This document shows, one piece after another, positions 35,169 through 44,030 of a DNA stretch of 64,000 nt. The notes beneath the pieces were generated by a model that saw only the letters and a list, made by a program, of their open reading frames with translations, had not been told where the DNA came from and did no database searches. Within the stretch, counting starts at the first letter, position 1. Each line of letters starts with the position of its first letter. The DNA comes from Streptomyces sp. SJL17-4 (GTDB lineage: Bacteria; Actinomycetota; Actinomycetes; Streptomycetales; Streptomycetaceae), in assembly GCF_036826855.1 (NCBI RefSeq), contig NZ_CP104578.1, positions 7,498,501 through 7,562,500 of the forward strand, given 5' to 3'. A program made the translations under genes and the position numbers.

Positions 35169-36536
35169 TCAGGCGTCGGCGCCGACCTTGGCATCGGCGG
35201 CGGTCCGCTCCTCGATCTCCCCGAGGTCACGGTCGCGGGTCTCCTTGGCGCAGGCGATGGCGACCACGGTGAGCAGCGCGGCGGCGATCACGTACAGGGC
35301 GATCGGAGTCGAGTCGCCGTAGTCGGCGAGGAGGGCGGTCGCGATGAGCGGGGCGGGCGCGCCGGCGGCCACGGAGGAGAACTGGGCGCCGATGGAGGCA
35401 CCGGAGTACCGCATCCGGGTCGCGAACATCTCGGAGAAGAAGGCGGCCTGCGGCGCGTACATCGCCCCGTGCAGGACCAGGCCGACGGTCACGGCGAGCA
35501 GCAGGGAGCCGAAGGTGCCCCGGTCGATGAGCGTGAAGAACGGGAACATCCACGCGCCGACACCGATCGCGCCGATCAGGTACACGGGACGGCGGCCGAG
35601 GCGGTCGGAGAGCGCGCCCCAGAGCGGGATCACCGCGAAGTGGACGGCGGAGCCGATGAGAACGGCGTTCAGCGCGGTCTGCTTGGAGAGCCCGACCTCG
35701 GTGGTCGCGTAGACCAGGATGAACGCGGTGATCACGTAGTAGGAGATGTTCTCCGCCATCCGGGCACCCATCGCGATCAGCACGTCCCGCCAGTGGTGCC
35801 GGAGGACCGCGACCAGCGGCATCTTCTCCACCTGACCGGCGACGGCCTTGCGCTCCTCGGCGGCGGCAAGGGCCGCCTTGAAGACGGGCGACTCGTCGAC
35901 GGAGAGCCGGATCCAGAGGCCGACGATCACGAGCACACCGGAGAGCAGGAAGGGGATGCGCCAGCCCCACGAGGCGAAGGCGGCGTCGGAGAGCAGCGCG
36001 GTCAGCGCGGACAGCACACCGGTCGCGAGCAGCTGACCGGCCGGCGCGCCGGTCTGCGGCCACGAGGCCCAGAACCCGCGCCGCTTGGCGTCCCCGTGCT
36101 CGGACACCAGCAGGACGGCCCCGCCCCACTCACCACCGAGCGCGAATCCCTGCACCAGCCGCAGCACGGTCAGCAGCACCGGGGCGACGGAGCCGACGGT
36201 CGCGTGGGTGGGCAGCAACCCGATGGCGAAGGTGGCCCCACCCATCAGCAGCAGGCTGAGCACCAGCAGCTTCTTCCGCCCGAGCCGGTCGCCGTAGTGC
36301 CCGAACACCAGCGCCCCGAGGGGCCGGGCGGCGAACCCGACCGCATACGTCAGGAAGGACAGCAGGGTCCCGACGAGCGGATCGGACTCGGGAAAGAACA
36401 GCTTGTTGAACACGAGCGCGGCGGCGGACCCGTACAGGAAGAAGTCGTACCACTCGATGGTGGTGCCGATGAGACTGGCGGCGACGATCCGCTTGAGGGA
36501 ACCGGGTGGCGTCGGGGAGGGTGTTGCGGCGGCCAT
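35169..36536 (-). CDS. MFS transporter, MHS (metabolite:H+ symporter) family
   Basis: A 455-residue 12-helix transporter with the MHS hallmarks SLIGTTIEWYDFFLYGSAAALVFNKLFFP, RPLGALVFGHYGDRLGRKK, LRLVQGFALGGEWGGAVLLVSEH and an ALSDRLGRRPVYLIG loop. Family members import shikimate, proline/betaine, alpha-ketoglutarate or other organic acids by proton symport. ATG 36536 is the family start. The first 93 bp of the gene and 95 bp upstream are duplicated at 52214-52401. It shares a terminator with the convergent PucR regulator and is its plausible target. Confidence 0.92.
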   Translation of the reverse strand: MAAATPSPTPPGSLKRIVAASLIGTTIEWYDFFLYGSAAALVFNKLFFPESDPLVGTLLSFLTYAVGFAARPLGALVFGHYGDRLGRKKLLVLSLLLMGGATFAIGLLPTHATVGSVAPVLLTVLRLVQGFALGGEWGGAVLLVSEHGDAKRRGFWASWPQTGAPAGQLLATGVLSALTALLSDAAFASWGWRIPFLLSGVLVIVGLWIRLSVDESPVFKAALAAAEERKAVAGQVEKMPLVAVLRHHWRDVLIAMGARMAENISYYVITAFILVYATTEVGLSKQTALNAVLIGSAVHFAVIPLWGALSDRLGRRPVYLIGAIGVGAWMFPFFTLIDRGTFGSLLLAVTVGLVLHGAMYAPQAAFFSEMFATRMRYSGASIGAQFSSVAAGAPAPLIATALLADYGDSTPIALYVIAAALLTVVAIACAKETRDRDLGEIEERTAADAKVGADA

Positions 36537-36631
36537 GTGCACCACTTCCAGGCAGGTACGGGGACGTTTTCGTGTCGCCATACCGTAGGAAGCCGCAGGT
36601 CAGGGGCGTATGTGGTGGGACACCATAGTTC
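36444..36631 (-). repeat. 188-bp direct repeat, intact copy (5' end of MHS gene and its promoter region)
   Basis: Aligns without gaps to 52214-52401 (offset 15,770 bp) with eight mismatches by eye, about 96% identity. It covers codons 1-31 of the MHS gene plus 95 bp upstream. Both copies have the same orientation and bracket a 15.6-kb segment. Confidence 0.95.
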
Positions 36632-36758
36632 CGCGCCGTCGCATGCGCCCGGCCGCCATGGCCCTGCTCCGTGGCCTCGCCGAGCCCCGGGAACCGGCCG
36701 AACGAATGCCTGTCCGCGTTGCGCTGATCGGGCCGGATTTGACGCCACGGTGCTGACT

Positions 36759-36781
36759 CCCGTGCTGGTTTCGTGCTGACT
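36759..36781 (+). repeat. 23-bp GTGCTGAC-containing repeat, left copy
   Basis: CCCGTGCTGGTTTCG then TGCTGACT; matches 52138-52160 with one mismatch, same orientation. It sits in a cluster of GTGCTGAC words on both strands (GGTGCTGAC at 36750-36757 region, GTCAGCACC at about 36792-36800). Possible recombinase core or arm sites, or remnants of an IS end. Confidence 0.75.
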
Positions 36782-36846
36782 GAAATCCCATGTCAGCACC
36801 CGTGTTGATCCCGACGCCAGCGCGGCGTTCCAGATAGAACCCCAGG

Positions 36847-37014
36847 TCAGCGCATTCGACCTCGGGCCTTCAGGTGGGTCGTCGGGACCTCCGGGGCGGG
36901 TAGCGGGTCGCCGTCGTAGCCCTTCACCTCGCCGAAGCGGTCGCCCGTCGTCCAGGCCTCGCGCGCCTCGCGGATCTCCTCGTCCGTGCGGCCCACGAAG
37001 TTCCACCACAACAC
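36847..37014 (-). pseudogene. C-terminal fragment of a pirin family protein
   Basis: The minus strand reads VLWWNFVGRTDEEIREAREAWTTGDRF, then GEVKGYDGDPLPAPEVPTTHLKARGRMR and stop. This is the well-conserved tail of pirin-family cupins (WWNFVxRxxEEI...AREDW...PLPAPxLPxxxLKxR). Everything upstream (about 250 residues) is missing; the sequence changes abruptly at 37015. Pirins are quercetinase-like metal cupins. It marks a deletion or insertion junction at the left end of the island. Confidence 0.75.
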
Positions 37015-37183
37015 AGACATCCATCCCGCCGACACACACCAGGCCGCATTGCCCAAGAAGGGAGGCTGTCACGGACTCCTCTCGCTGGCCGTGATGGCCC
37101 CACACCCTTCGGGCGGCGCCCGCATAAGCCCGCCTCCCTTCGCCTACGCGGGCACACAGAAAGACCCGTCCTGATCCTCGGTC

Positions 37184-37980
37184 TTGACGCCCGCGCGGGC
37201 CGAAGCCCGCGAGCGCGTCTGGAACATGGCCAAGAACCCGGCCCCGGACGCCGCCGGGCAGGTGACCGTGGACCTGGACGGAGTACTCGTGCTGGCCCAC
37301 TCCGATGAGCAGGACGCCACCGCGACCTGGAAGAAGACCTTCGGAAACCATCCGCTGATGGGTTCGTCGATCACGGAAGCGGCGGCAGCGGTGATCCGGT
37401 GGCCGGGCTGCTCAGGCCGGGCAACGCGGGCAGCAACACCGCGGATCACATCACCACGGCCCCACTCGCCCTGGCTCAACTGCCGAAGAGATACCGTCGC
37501 GGACGCCGGACGCTGATTCGTACCGACTCTGGAGGCGGAACGCACGTGCGTCGCCTGGCTCGCGAAGCGGGGTCGGTGGCTGTCGTACTCGGTCGGCATG
37601 ACCATCACCGAGCAGATTCACCAGGCCGTACTCCAGGTCCCGGCCCCGGCCTGGACGGCAGCGGTCGAGCCCGGTGGCGAGATCCGGGACGAGGCCTGGG
37701 GCGCCGAGATCGCCGACGACTGCCTCAAGTGCGGCCGGAGGGAACGCGGCTGATCGTGCGGAAGGAACGGCCCCACCCCGGTGCCCAGTTGCGGATCACC
37801 GACGCCGACCGGCTACGGATGACCTGCTTCGCCACCAACTCCACCGACATGCCGATGGTGGCACTGGAGCTGCAGTACGGCCAGCGCTTCCGGGCCGAGG
37901 ACCGCATCCGGGCGACGCGGGCCACCGGCCTGCGCAACCTGCCCCTGCACGACACCGCACAGAACCAGATCTGGCTTCCA
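37184..37980 (+). pseudogene. Decayed IS1380-family transposase fragment
   Basis: About 800 bp read as a DDE transposase of the IS1380 type spread over several frames: VTVDLDGVLVLAHSDEQDAT and WKKTFGNHPLM (37184-37370), then LLRPGNAGSNTADHI, LALAQLPKRYRRGRRTLIRTDSGGG (second frame), GRWLSYSVGMTITEQIHQAVL and WTAAVEPGGEIRDEAWGAEI (third), and RLIVRKERPHPGAQLRITDAD to ATGLRNLPLHDTAQNQIWL (fourth). The N- and C-termini are lost and no terminal repeats were found. Plainly non-functional. Confidence 0.85.
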
Positions 37981-38031
37981 TTGCCGGGGCCCTGGTGCGC
38001 GGGTGGCGGCCGGGCAGGCTAGTTTGCTTGG

Positions 38032-38472
38032 ATGAGTCTTCTTGATGATGTGGCCGAGCGCGACGGCTGGCGGTGCTGGGTGTGTGACGAGCCGGTCGAC
38101 CCCGACGAGTCGGTGAACGACCAGCGGGGGCCCAGTGTCGACAGCCGGACCGCCGACCGGAAGGCCAAAGTCGCCGAGCGCCTCGCACACCGCGGGTGCA
38201 ACAGCCGCAAGGGTGCGGTCAAGGTCGTCATCGCCTGGCCGGAGCGCCTGTACGTAGTCGAACCCGCGCCGCTGATGGCCGTCGCCGACAGGCTGGAGCG
38301 CAAGGGAGGCCGCGAGACGGTGGGCCGTTGTCCGACCAGGAAGGACGCCCAAGAGGCGGCGGACTGGTTGGTGGACCGGTTCTCCCGCCTGCTACCCGGA
38401 CTGCCGGTGACCGCCGACATCCAGGCGGGCGGCGGCCAGTTCCTCGTCGTCCTGGCCACCGGCCGCCGCTGA
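38032..38472 (+). CDS. HNH-like zinc-motif protein, unknown function
   Basis: A 146-residue protein. The N-terminal half has CWVCDEPVDPDESVNDQRGPSVDSRTADRKAK and HRGCNSRKG, an arrangement like small HNH/McrA-type zinc-finger nucleases (CxxC ... D-x-R ... H-x-x-CN). The C-terminal half (DRLERKGGRETVGRCPTRKDAQEAADWLVDRFSRLLPGLP) is helical and unrecognised. ATG 38032 begins 52 bp after the truncated IS1380 remnant, so it may have been carried in with it. Nuclease activity is only a suggestion. Confidence 0.65.
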   Translation: MSLLDDVAERDGWRCWVCDEPVDPDESVNDQRGPSVDSRTADRKAKVAERLAHRGCNSRKGAVKVVIAWPERLYVVEPAPLMAVADRLERKGGRETVGRCPTRKDAQEAADWLVDRFSRLLPGLPVTADIQAGGGQFLVVLATGRR

Positions 38473-38550
38473 TCGGGGATCACCCTCAGCGGATCTTGCC
38501 GGGGCAGCGGACGCGGCGCCTGCCCCGGCGTCGGCCGGGTTGGGCGGTAT

Positions 38551-39078
38551 CTACGGCCCGACCGGGACGCCGAGCGGCACGGTGAAGCGCGGCTGCCAGC
38601 CTTCCTCCGTCAGCCCCACCAGCTGGACCGCCGCCGCACGGGTGTCCAGCGGCAGCAGGCTGTCGATCGCAGCGCGGACACGGGCTGCAGCTGCCGGGTC
38701 GTCCGCACCCATAGCGACCGTGACATGGGCGGCGGGCCGCGCCCCGAAGCGGCCCCTGTACGGGCGCAACCCGGGCCACTGGCCGCGGAACGCATCGACG
38801 ATCGGTTGGAGTCCCGGAACGGTGACGGCGACGAAGCCGGACGCCGTCACGACCTCCTCCAAGCGCAGATCAGCGGCCGGAAAACTCGCGGCCAGGGAAC
38901 GCACGCCCTGCTCGTCCTGATCTGTCAGCGCCGACTCCGGCACGAACGGATAGAGGAGCGAGACGTGCGCCGGCACCCCACGACGCACGAGCGCAGGGTC
39001 GATACGCCACGCCGCATCGAGGAGCGGGGCGGCATCGGGCAAGGCAATGACGACGGCCGTGGTCCCTGGCTCTGGCAC
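38551..39078 (-). CDS. 2'-5' RNA ligase / 2H phosphoesterase family protein
   Basis: A 175-residue protein with the two HxS/T-x motifs of the 2H superfamily: HVSLLYPFVP (about residues 39-48) and HVTVAMG (about 117-123), separated by the usual 75 or so residues. Family members hydrolyse cyclic phosphodiesters or ligate RNA in vitro; the physiological role in actinobacteria is unclear. ATG 39078. No neighbour suggests RNA repair specifically. Sure of the family. Confidence 0.87.
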   Translation of the reverse strand: MPEPGTTAVVIALPDAAPLLDAAWRIDPALVRRGVPAHVSLLYPFVPESALTDQDEQGVRSLAASFPAADLRLEEVVTASGFVAVTVPGLQPIVDAFRGQWPGLRPYRGRFGARPAAHVTVAMGADDPAAAARVRAAIDSLLPLDTRAAAVQLVGLTEEGWQPRFTVPLGVPVGP

Positions 39079-39286
39079 GCCCTCATCATCGCAGGCCAGA
39101 CCGCCACTGCGCCCCTTGCACTGGGGGCGAGGGCGCTGTCACCCGTCCCACTCCCCACTCCCCACGGATCCCTCCCTCTCGGCTTCGTCCGGCGGCCCTT
39201 CGTGCCTCTGGACCGTTCACATGCGGAGCGCCTCGTCCCTGGCGGCTGCTGCGCGTGGAACGAGCCGTGGACCGGTAGCGATGGGA

Positions 39287-40174
39287 TCAGGCCGGGATGC
39301 GGGTCCCTGCGCCGCCGACCCTGATCCGCCGGTCGCCCGCCCGCAGTTCCACCGTCAGGACGCCGGGGCGTCCCATGTCCTCCCCCTGGTGGAGGGTGAG
39401 AACCGTCGCCTCGGGCACGAGTCCGAGCTCACGGGCGTACGCGCCGAAGGCGGCGGCCGCCGCCCCGGTCGCCGGGTCCTCGACCACACCGCCCACCGGG
39501 AACGGGGCGCGGACGTGGAAGACGTCCGCAGAGGCGCGCCAGACCAGCTGCAGCGTCGTCAGGTCGAGCCGGTGCATCAGGGCCTCCAGCCGGGCGAAGT
39601 CGTACGCCAGGCGGGCCAGGCGCTCTCGGCTCGCGGCGGCGATGACCAGATGGCGGGCGCCCGCGAAGGCGATGCGGGGAGGCAGGGCGGGATCGAGGTC
39701 GTCGGCCGGCCAGTCGAGCGCGGCGAGTGCCTCTGCCAGGTCATCGGCCGCGATCTCCTCGATGTGCGGCTCGACGCTCGTGAGCGTGGCCCGCAGCACC
39801 CCGCCCTCGCGCGTCACGGTGACCGGCACGGTCCCGGCCTGCGTGGTGAACACCAGGTCGCCGGGGCCGACGCGCTCGCCGAGGGCCACGGCCGTCGCGA
39901 CGGTGGCGTGACCGCAGAAGGGCACCTCCGCCTTGGGGCTGAAGTAGCGGATCGTGTACGCGCGCCCGGACTCCGACGCGCCGGAGTCCGCCCCCTCGGG
40001 CGGCGCCGTCAGGAACGCGCTCTCGCTGTAGCCGACTTCGGCGGCGATCGCCAGCATCTCCTCGCCGCTGAGGCCCGTGGCATCGAGAACGATTCCGGCG
40101 GGATTGCCTCCCTCGGGATCGTCGGAGAAGGCGGTGTAACGCAGGACGTCGGGGGTTTCCCGTACGGAGTTCAT
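39287..40174 (-). CDS. PhzF family isomerase-like protein
   Basis: A 295-residue PhzF-fold protein: RYTAFSDDPEGGNPAGIVLDATGLS, the catalytic Glu region VGYSESAFL, SPKAEVPFCGHATVATA, and near the C-terminus SADVFHVRAPFPVGGVVEDPATGAAAAAFGAYAREL. PhzF isomerises dihydro-3-hydroxyanthranilate in phenazine synthesis, but most homologues lie outside phenazine clusters and have unknown substrates; none of the other phz genes are here. ATG 40174. Single gene. Confidence 0.9.
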   Translation of the reverse strand: MNSVRETPDVLRYTAFSDDPEGGNPAGIVLDATGLSGEEMLAIAAEVGYSESAFLTAPPEGADSGASESGRAYTIRYFSPKAEVPFCGHATVATAVALGERVGPGDLVFTTQAGTVPVTVTREGGVLRATLTSVEPHIEEIAADDLAEALAALDWPADDLDPALPPRIAFAGARHLVIAAASRERLARLAYDFARLEALMHRLDLTTLQLVWRASADVFHVRAPFPVGGVVEDPATGAAAAAFGAYARELGLVPEATVLTLHQGEDMGRPGVLTVELRAGDRRIRVGGAGTRIPA

Positions 40175-40295
40175 GCTGGGAGAACGGCACCGAGACCCGA
40201 GGCGGTTCCTCGGATGCGGGGCCCGTCTCGGAGCTCCGTGTCCGGACACGACCTATTGGGGTGCACCACCGACAGGGTCGTCAGTAGCTCCACTT

Positions 40296-40321
40296 GCCCC
40301 GCCGCTCAACAGCGGCGGGGC
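40296..40321. terminator. Orphan terminator hairpin
   Basis: Perfect 11-bp stem GCCCCGCCGCT / AGCGGCGGGGC with loop CAAC, followed by CTTCG. It lies in a 271-bp gap between two minus-strand genes, about 120 bp upstream of PhzF and 125 bp beyond the 3' end of the next gene (40446). The preceding CAGTAGCTCCACTT loosely resembles the 3' end of a tmRNA or tRNA (see findings). Confidence 0.75.
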
Positions 40322-40445
40322 CTTCGTGGTCCGAGAGAAGGAGCGCAGCGTCGCCGTCGGCCGCCGGGCGGTGGCGCAGTCCGGCCCGGACGTGCGGGGA
40401 GGGCGACCCCAGCCACGGGGCCGCCCTCCCTCTTACGGATGCTGA

Positions 40446-41060
40446 TTACGGCTTGCGTCCGCACCACGCCACGAGGCGGTCGATGGCCGGCGCGTCCGCG
40501 TCGACGTCCACCGCGGCCCCGAACGGCGTACCATCACGCGGCCCGGTGGGCAGCCCGCGCCTCATGGCGTCGTACGAGATCGCCACGAGCTCGGGGTCCC
40601 ACTCCGGGAGTTGGCCGGTCGCGGTGGCCATGTCCCAGGTGTGCACGGTGAATTCCGAGGTCCAGACGGCTGCGGCGGCAGCACCCGGAACGCGACCGAA
40701 CGGCAGCGTCAGTGTCCGGCCCAGGATCTCGGGATCCGCCCACGCCGCCTCGACCTCACGCACCGCGGCGTCCCACGTCTCTTGCCATTCGGTGTCCGCG
40801 AGGTCGTCGGCGACCGCGGGGAGACTCATCACGTCGCCGCCGCGCCCGGCGAGGGCGATCCGGCGGAGGACGGCGACGAGGTGCCCGGCCAGCATCCGGA
40901 CGGTGAATTCGGTGCAGGGCGTGGGCCCGTCGAACTGCTCGGGCCGGACTGCGATGACGGTACGTCCGGCCAGCGCGATCGCCTTCAGCAGGCCCTGGCG
41001 AGGGTCGTCGGTGGCGTCAGGGGCGACAGTGGACCGTGGGGTGTTCTCCGTGTGCGTCAT
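40446..41060 (-). CDS. TIGR03086-type metal-binding protein (DinB/MDMPI_N)
   Basis: A 204-residue protein of the TIGR03086 group: DPRQGLLKAIALAGRTVIAVRPEQFDGPTPCTEFTVRMLAGHLVAVLRRIALAG, with metal-ligand histidines in AGHLVAVL and TSEFTVHTWDMATATGQ, and GAAVDVDADAPAIDRLVAWCGRKP at the end. Members are thought to be mycothiol-dependent enzymes. ATG 41060. It is divergent from a WYL-domain regulator (62-bp gap), a common pairing in which the regulator controls the DinB-like gene. Confidence 0.88.
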   Translation of the reverse strand: MTHTENTPRSTVAPDATDDPRQGLLKAIALAGRTVIAVRPEQFDGPTPCTEFTVRMLAGHLVAVLRRIALAGRGGDVMSLPAVADDLADTEWQETWDAAVREVEAAWADPEILGRTLTLPFGRVPGAAAAAVWTSEFTVHTWDMATATGQLPEWDPELVAISYDAMRRGLPTGPRDGTPFGAAVDVDADAPAIDRLVAWCGRKP

Positions 41061-41122
41061 GACCTCATCCTGGAAGCCGAACAGGTCATCTCCTGGCCAC
41101 TTTCCGGAAGAGAATGGCCGGC

Positions 41123-42079
41123 ATGAGAGCCGATCGCCTGGTGGCAACTTTGCTGTTCCTCCAAACGCGCACCCGTGTGACCGTGGCCGAGGTCGCCGCC
41201 GAACTCGAAGTGTCGCCACGGACCGCACGCCGCGACCTGGAGGCCCTGTCCACCGCGGGGATCCCCGTCTACTCGCAGCGGGGCCGCGGCGGCGGCTGGT
41301 CGCTGGTCGGCGGCGCCCGTACGGACCTCACCGGGCTGACCGCCGAGGAGATCCGGGCACTGTTCCTGCTCGCGGGCCCTGCGGCCACCACGCCCGAACT
41401 GCGCACGGCACTGCGCAAGTTGGTACGTGCGCTGCCCGCCCCCCTGCGTTCGGGCGCCGAGGCCGCGTCGCGGGCCGGCCTTGCCGACGGCACGGCCTGG
41501 TCGCGCGCCGACGCCACGGCCACCGGGCCGCACCTCGACGCGCTCCGGCGGGCCGTGGTGGACGGGATCCAGGTGCGTCTCGGGTACGCCGGGCCCGGCA
41601 AGCCGGTCGGCGTGCGAACCGTCCATCCGCTCGGGCTCGTCGCGAAGGCCGGTCACGACTACCTCGTCGCCGGGACGGAGCGGGGCTTGCGAACCTTCCG
41701 GCTCAGCCGGGTCGCCTCGGCCGAGGCAACCGGCGAGCCCGTCGTACGGCCGCCCGGCTTCGACCTTCCGACGGCCTGGCGTTCGTTCGCCGCGCGCTTT
41801 GAGGAGCGGCTGTACGCGGCAACGGTTCGGGCCCGGGCCGAGCCGGGTGCCATGGCGATCCTGGAGCGACTGTTCGACGGGCGCCTGCACCTCGGTCCGA
41901 CGTTCCCCGACGGGTGGACGGAGATACGGGTCGACGGGCCGACGCCGGAGGTCATCGCGACACAGCTGGCCGGGCTGGGGGCACGCATCGAGGTGCTGGA
42001 CCCGCCGGAGGCAAGGGAGCGACTCGCACGTCTGGCGGTTGAGCTGGCCGGTGTGTACGGACCGCAGGGCTCTTTCTGA
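41123..42079 (+). CDS. WYL domain (YafY-type) transcriptional regulator
   Basis: A 318-residue regulator with an N-terminal winged helix (MRADRLVATLLFLQTRTRVTVAEVAAELEVSPRTARRDLEALSTAGIPV, about 1-50) and a WYL domain (RRAVVDGIQVRLGYAGPGKPVGVRTVHPLGLVAKAGHDYLVAGTERGLRTFRLSRV, about 150-210) plus WCX C-terminal extension. WYL domains sense nucleic-acid or small ligands. ATG 41123 with GGAAGAG 10 bp upstream is preferred over ATG 41114, since family members start MRADRL. Likely controls itself and the divergent TIGR03086 gene. Confidence 0.9.
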   Translation: MRADRLVATLLFLQTRTRVTVAEVAAELEVSPRTARRDLEALSTAGIPVYSQRGRGGGWSLVGGARTDLTGLTAEEIRALFLLAGPAATTPELRTALRKLVRALPAPLRSGAEAASRAGLADGTAWSRADATATGPHLDALRRAVVDGIQVRLGYAGPGKPVGVRTVHPLGLVAKAGHDYLVAGTERGLRTFRLSRVASAEATGEPVVRPPGFDLPTAWRSFAARFEERLYAATVRARAEPGAMAILERLFDGRLHLGPTFPDGWTEIRVDGPTPEVIATQLAGLGARIEVLDPPEARERLARLAVELAGVYGPQGSF

Positions 42080-42093
42080 GCAAGAGGGAGCGC

Positions 42094-42111
42094 GCTGACC
42101 CTATGGTCAGC
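42094..42111. terminator. Short bidirectional hairpin between convergent genes
   Basis: GCTGACC-CTAT-GGTCAGC, a 7-bp perfect stem with a 4-base loop, between the WYL regulator and the response regulator; its right arm covers the last codons of the latter. Modest stability, position fits a terminator. Confidence 0.45.
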
Positions 42112-42778
42112 GGGAGCGCGCCGGGACCAGGCCGGCCTGGTACGCGGAGATGGCCGCCTCCACGCGGTTTCGCGCACCCAACTTCCCGAGCACAGCGCTG
42201 ACATGTGCCTTCACCGTCCCCTCGACCAGGTGCAGGCGGTTCGCGATCTCCGCGTTCGACAGCCCGGCCCCGAGTCCGGCCAGCACGTCGCGCTCCCGTT
42301 GGGTGAGCCGGTCCAGTGGCCGGTGGGGATGGGCCGCGCGGTGTGCGCGCAGCCCTGCGATGACGCGGCCCGCGACCCGTGGGGACAGGTACGCTCCGCC
42401 GGCTCCCACTGCTCTTACGCCGTTGAGGAGTTCTCGCGGGTCGTCAGCCTTCAGCAGGAAGCCGTCGGCGCCCTCCTCCAGGGCACGGGTGACGTACTCG
42501 TCCTGACCGAACGTCGTCAGCATGATCACACCGACACCCGGCAGCTCGCGGTGGAGCCGCGTCACCGCCGTCAGCCCGTCCATGCCGGGCATCTGGATGT
42601 CCAACAGGACGACGTCCGGCCGGTGCCGGCGGGCGAGGGCGATGGCCTCGTCCCCGTCGCCTGCCTCGGCGACCACGTCGACGTGCGGGTCGCGGGCCAG
42701 GATGGCCCGCACCCCGGCCCGGACCATCGCCTCGTCGTCGGCCACCAGGACCCGGACCGGTCGGCTGTCGGTTGTCAT
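42107..42778 (-). CDS. LuxR-type response regulator
   Basis: A 223-residue NarL/FixJ regulator: acidic pair D14-D15, phospho-acceptor Asp60 (VVLLDIQMPGMDG), the conserved Lys in FLLKADDPREL, and a LuxR HTH (LTQRERDVLAGLGAGLSNAEIANRLHLVEGTVKAHVSAVLGKLGARNR). ATG 42778. It is divergent from the ABC transporter at 43044 and its kinase is probably at 45001, beyond the transporter. This gene order (regulator, then divergent ATPase-permease-kinase) suggests control of the transporter. Confidence 0.93.
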   Translation of the reverse strand: MTTDSRPVRVLVADDEAMVRAGVRAILARDPHVDVVAEAGDGDEAIALARRHRPDVVLLDIQMPGMDGLTAVTRLHRELPGVGVIMLTTFGQDEYVTRALEEGADGFLLKADDPRELLNGVRAVGAGGAYLSPRVAGRVIAGLRAHRAAHPHRPLDRLTQRERDVLAGLGAGLSNAEIANRLHLVEGTVKAHVSAVLGKLGARNRVEAAISAYQAGLVPARSR

Positions 42779-43043
42779 CTCGTCCACGCGCTTGAGCCTA
42801 CGGCCGGCGCACCGCCGTGCGAACGGCGAGCTCCACGGACCCGCCCCAGGGCGGGCCACACCCCTGACGGAAGGCAAGAGGCTGCTGACCTTCGACCGAT
42901 GGGCCCGGACGGCGGGTCCTTCTAGCGTCGCTTCCGTACGGGAACGCGGCGCGACCGCTGCCTGGGGCGAGGCCCACCGCGGGTCGGTCGGTGCGTGCCC
43001 GCCGTCGACTCCCGCGCTCGGCCACCGACAGCGAAGGAACTCC

Positions 43044-44030
43044 GTGATCACCCTCCGAGGACTCACCAAACGCTACGGCGCCACCCACGCCGTGGACGAT
43101 CTCACACTCGACGTCCGGGCCGGCCTCGTGACCGGGTTCCTCGGTCCCAACGGGGCCGGGAAGTCCACCACGATGCGCATGATCCTGGGCCTGGACCACC
43201 CCACGCGCGGGCGGGCCCTGATCGCCGGCCGGCCCTACGCGGCCCTGCGCCGGCCACTGTGCGCGGTCGGGGCGATGCTGGACGCCCGGGCCATCCATCC
43301 GGCCCGTTCGGGCCGCGCGCACCTGGTCGCCCAAGCCCGGGCCAATGGCATTCCGGTACGGCGCGTGGACGAGGTCCTTGAGCTGGTGGGCCTGGCCAAG
43401 GCTGCCCGGCGCCCGGCCGGCACCTACTCGCTCGGCATGAGCGGGCGGCTGGGAGTGGCGGGTGCCCTGCTCGGCGATCCGCCCGTGCTCGTCCTGGACG
43501 AGCCGGTCAACGGCCTCGACCCGGACGGGGTGCGGTGGATCCGCCGGCTGGTGCGCGACCGGGCTGCGGAGGGACGCACCGTCTTCCTCTCCAGCCACCT
43601 GATGAGCGAGATGCAGCTGACGGCCGACCACCTCGTGGTCATCGGACGAGGACGTCTGCTGAAGGACACATCCATGACGGATTTCCTCGCCGCCGCCTCC
43701 CCGGTGTCGGCACGCGTCTCGGTGCCCGACCCGGAGGAACGAGCGGCGCTGGCCCGCCGTTTGATGGCGGCCGACGGGGTGAGCGTCGAGACGTCCGAGT
43801 CCGGCGAACTCACCGTCGAGGGCCGCAGCGCCGCCGACATCGGCGACCTCGCCCACCACTGCGGCGTCCGCCTGCACGGGCTGGGCGACGTCCGGGTCTC
43901 GCTGGAGCAGGCGTACATGGACCTGACCGCGCGCAGCGTCGAGTACGCGACCGGCGGCACTGACACGAGCGCGGTGCGCGGCACCGACACGGGGACAGCC
44001 CGCGCGGCCGGCAAGGGGGAACGACGGTGA
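43044..44030 (+). CDS. ABC-2-type transporter ATP-binding protein
   Basis: A 328-residue ATPase: Walker A GPNGAGKSTTMRMIL (about 32-46), Walker B VLVLDEPVNGLDPDGVRW, H-loop FLSSHLMSE. The signature motif is changed: the expected LSxGxxQRL reads YSLGMSGRLGVAGALLGDP, a common variant in bacitracin-BcrA-like exporters. C-terminal about 90 residues include a low-complexity tail (GTDTSAVRGTDTGTA). GTG 43044 is preceded by GAAGGA. Overlaps the permease start by four bases. Probably exports a peptide, antibiotic or lipid. Confidence 0.92.
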   Translation: MITLRGLTKRYGATHAVDDLTLDVRAGLVTGFLGPNGAGKSTTMRMILGLDHPTRGRALIAGRPYAALRRPLCAVGAMLDARAIHPARSGRAHLVAQARANGIPVRRVDEVLELVGLAKAARRPAGTYSLGMSGRLGVAGALLGDPPVLVLDEPVNGLDPDGVRWIRRLVRDRAAEGRTVFLSSHLMSEMQLTADHLVVIGRGRLLKDTSMTDFLAAASPVSARVSVPDPEERAALARRLMAADGVSVETSESGELTVEGRSAADIGDLAHHCGVRLHGLGDVRVSLEQAYMDLTARSVEYATGGTDTSAVRGTDTGTARAAGKGERR

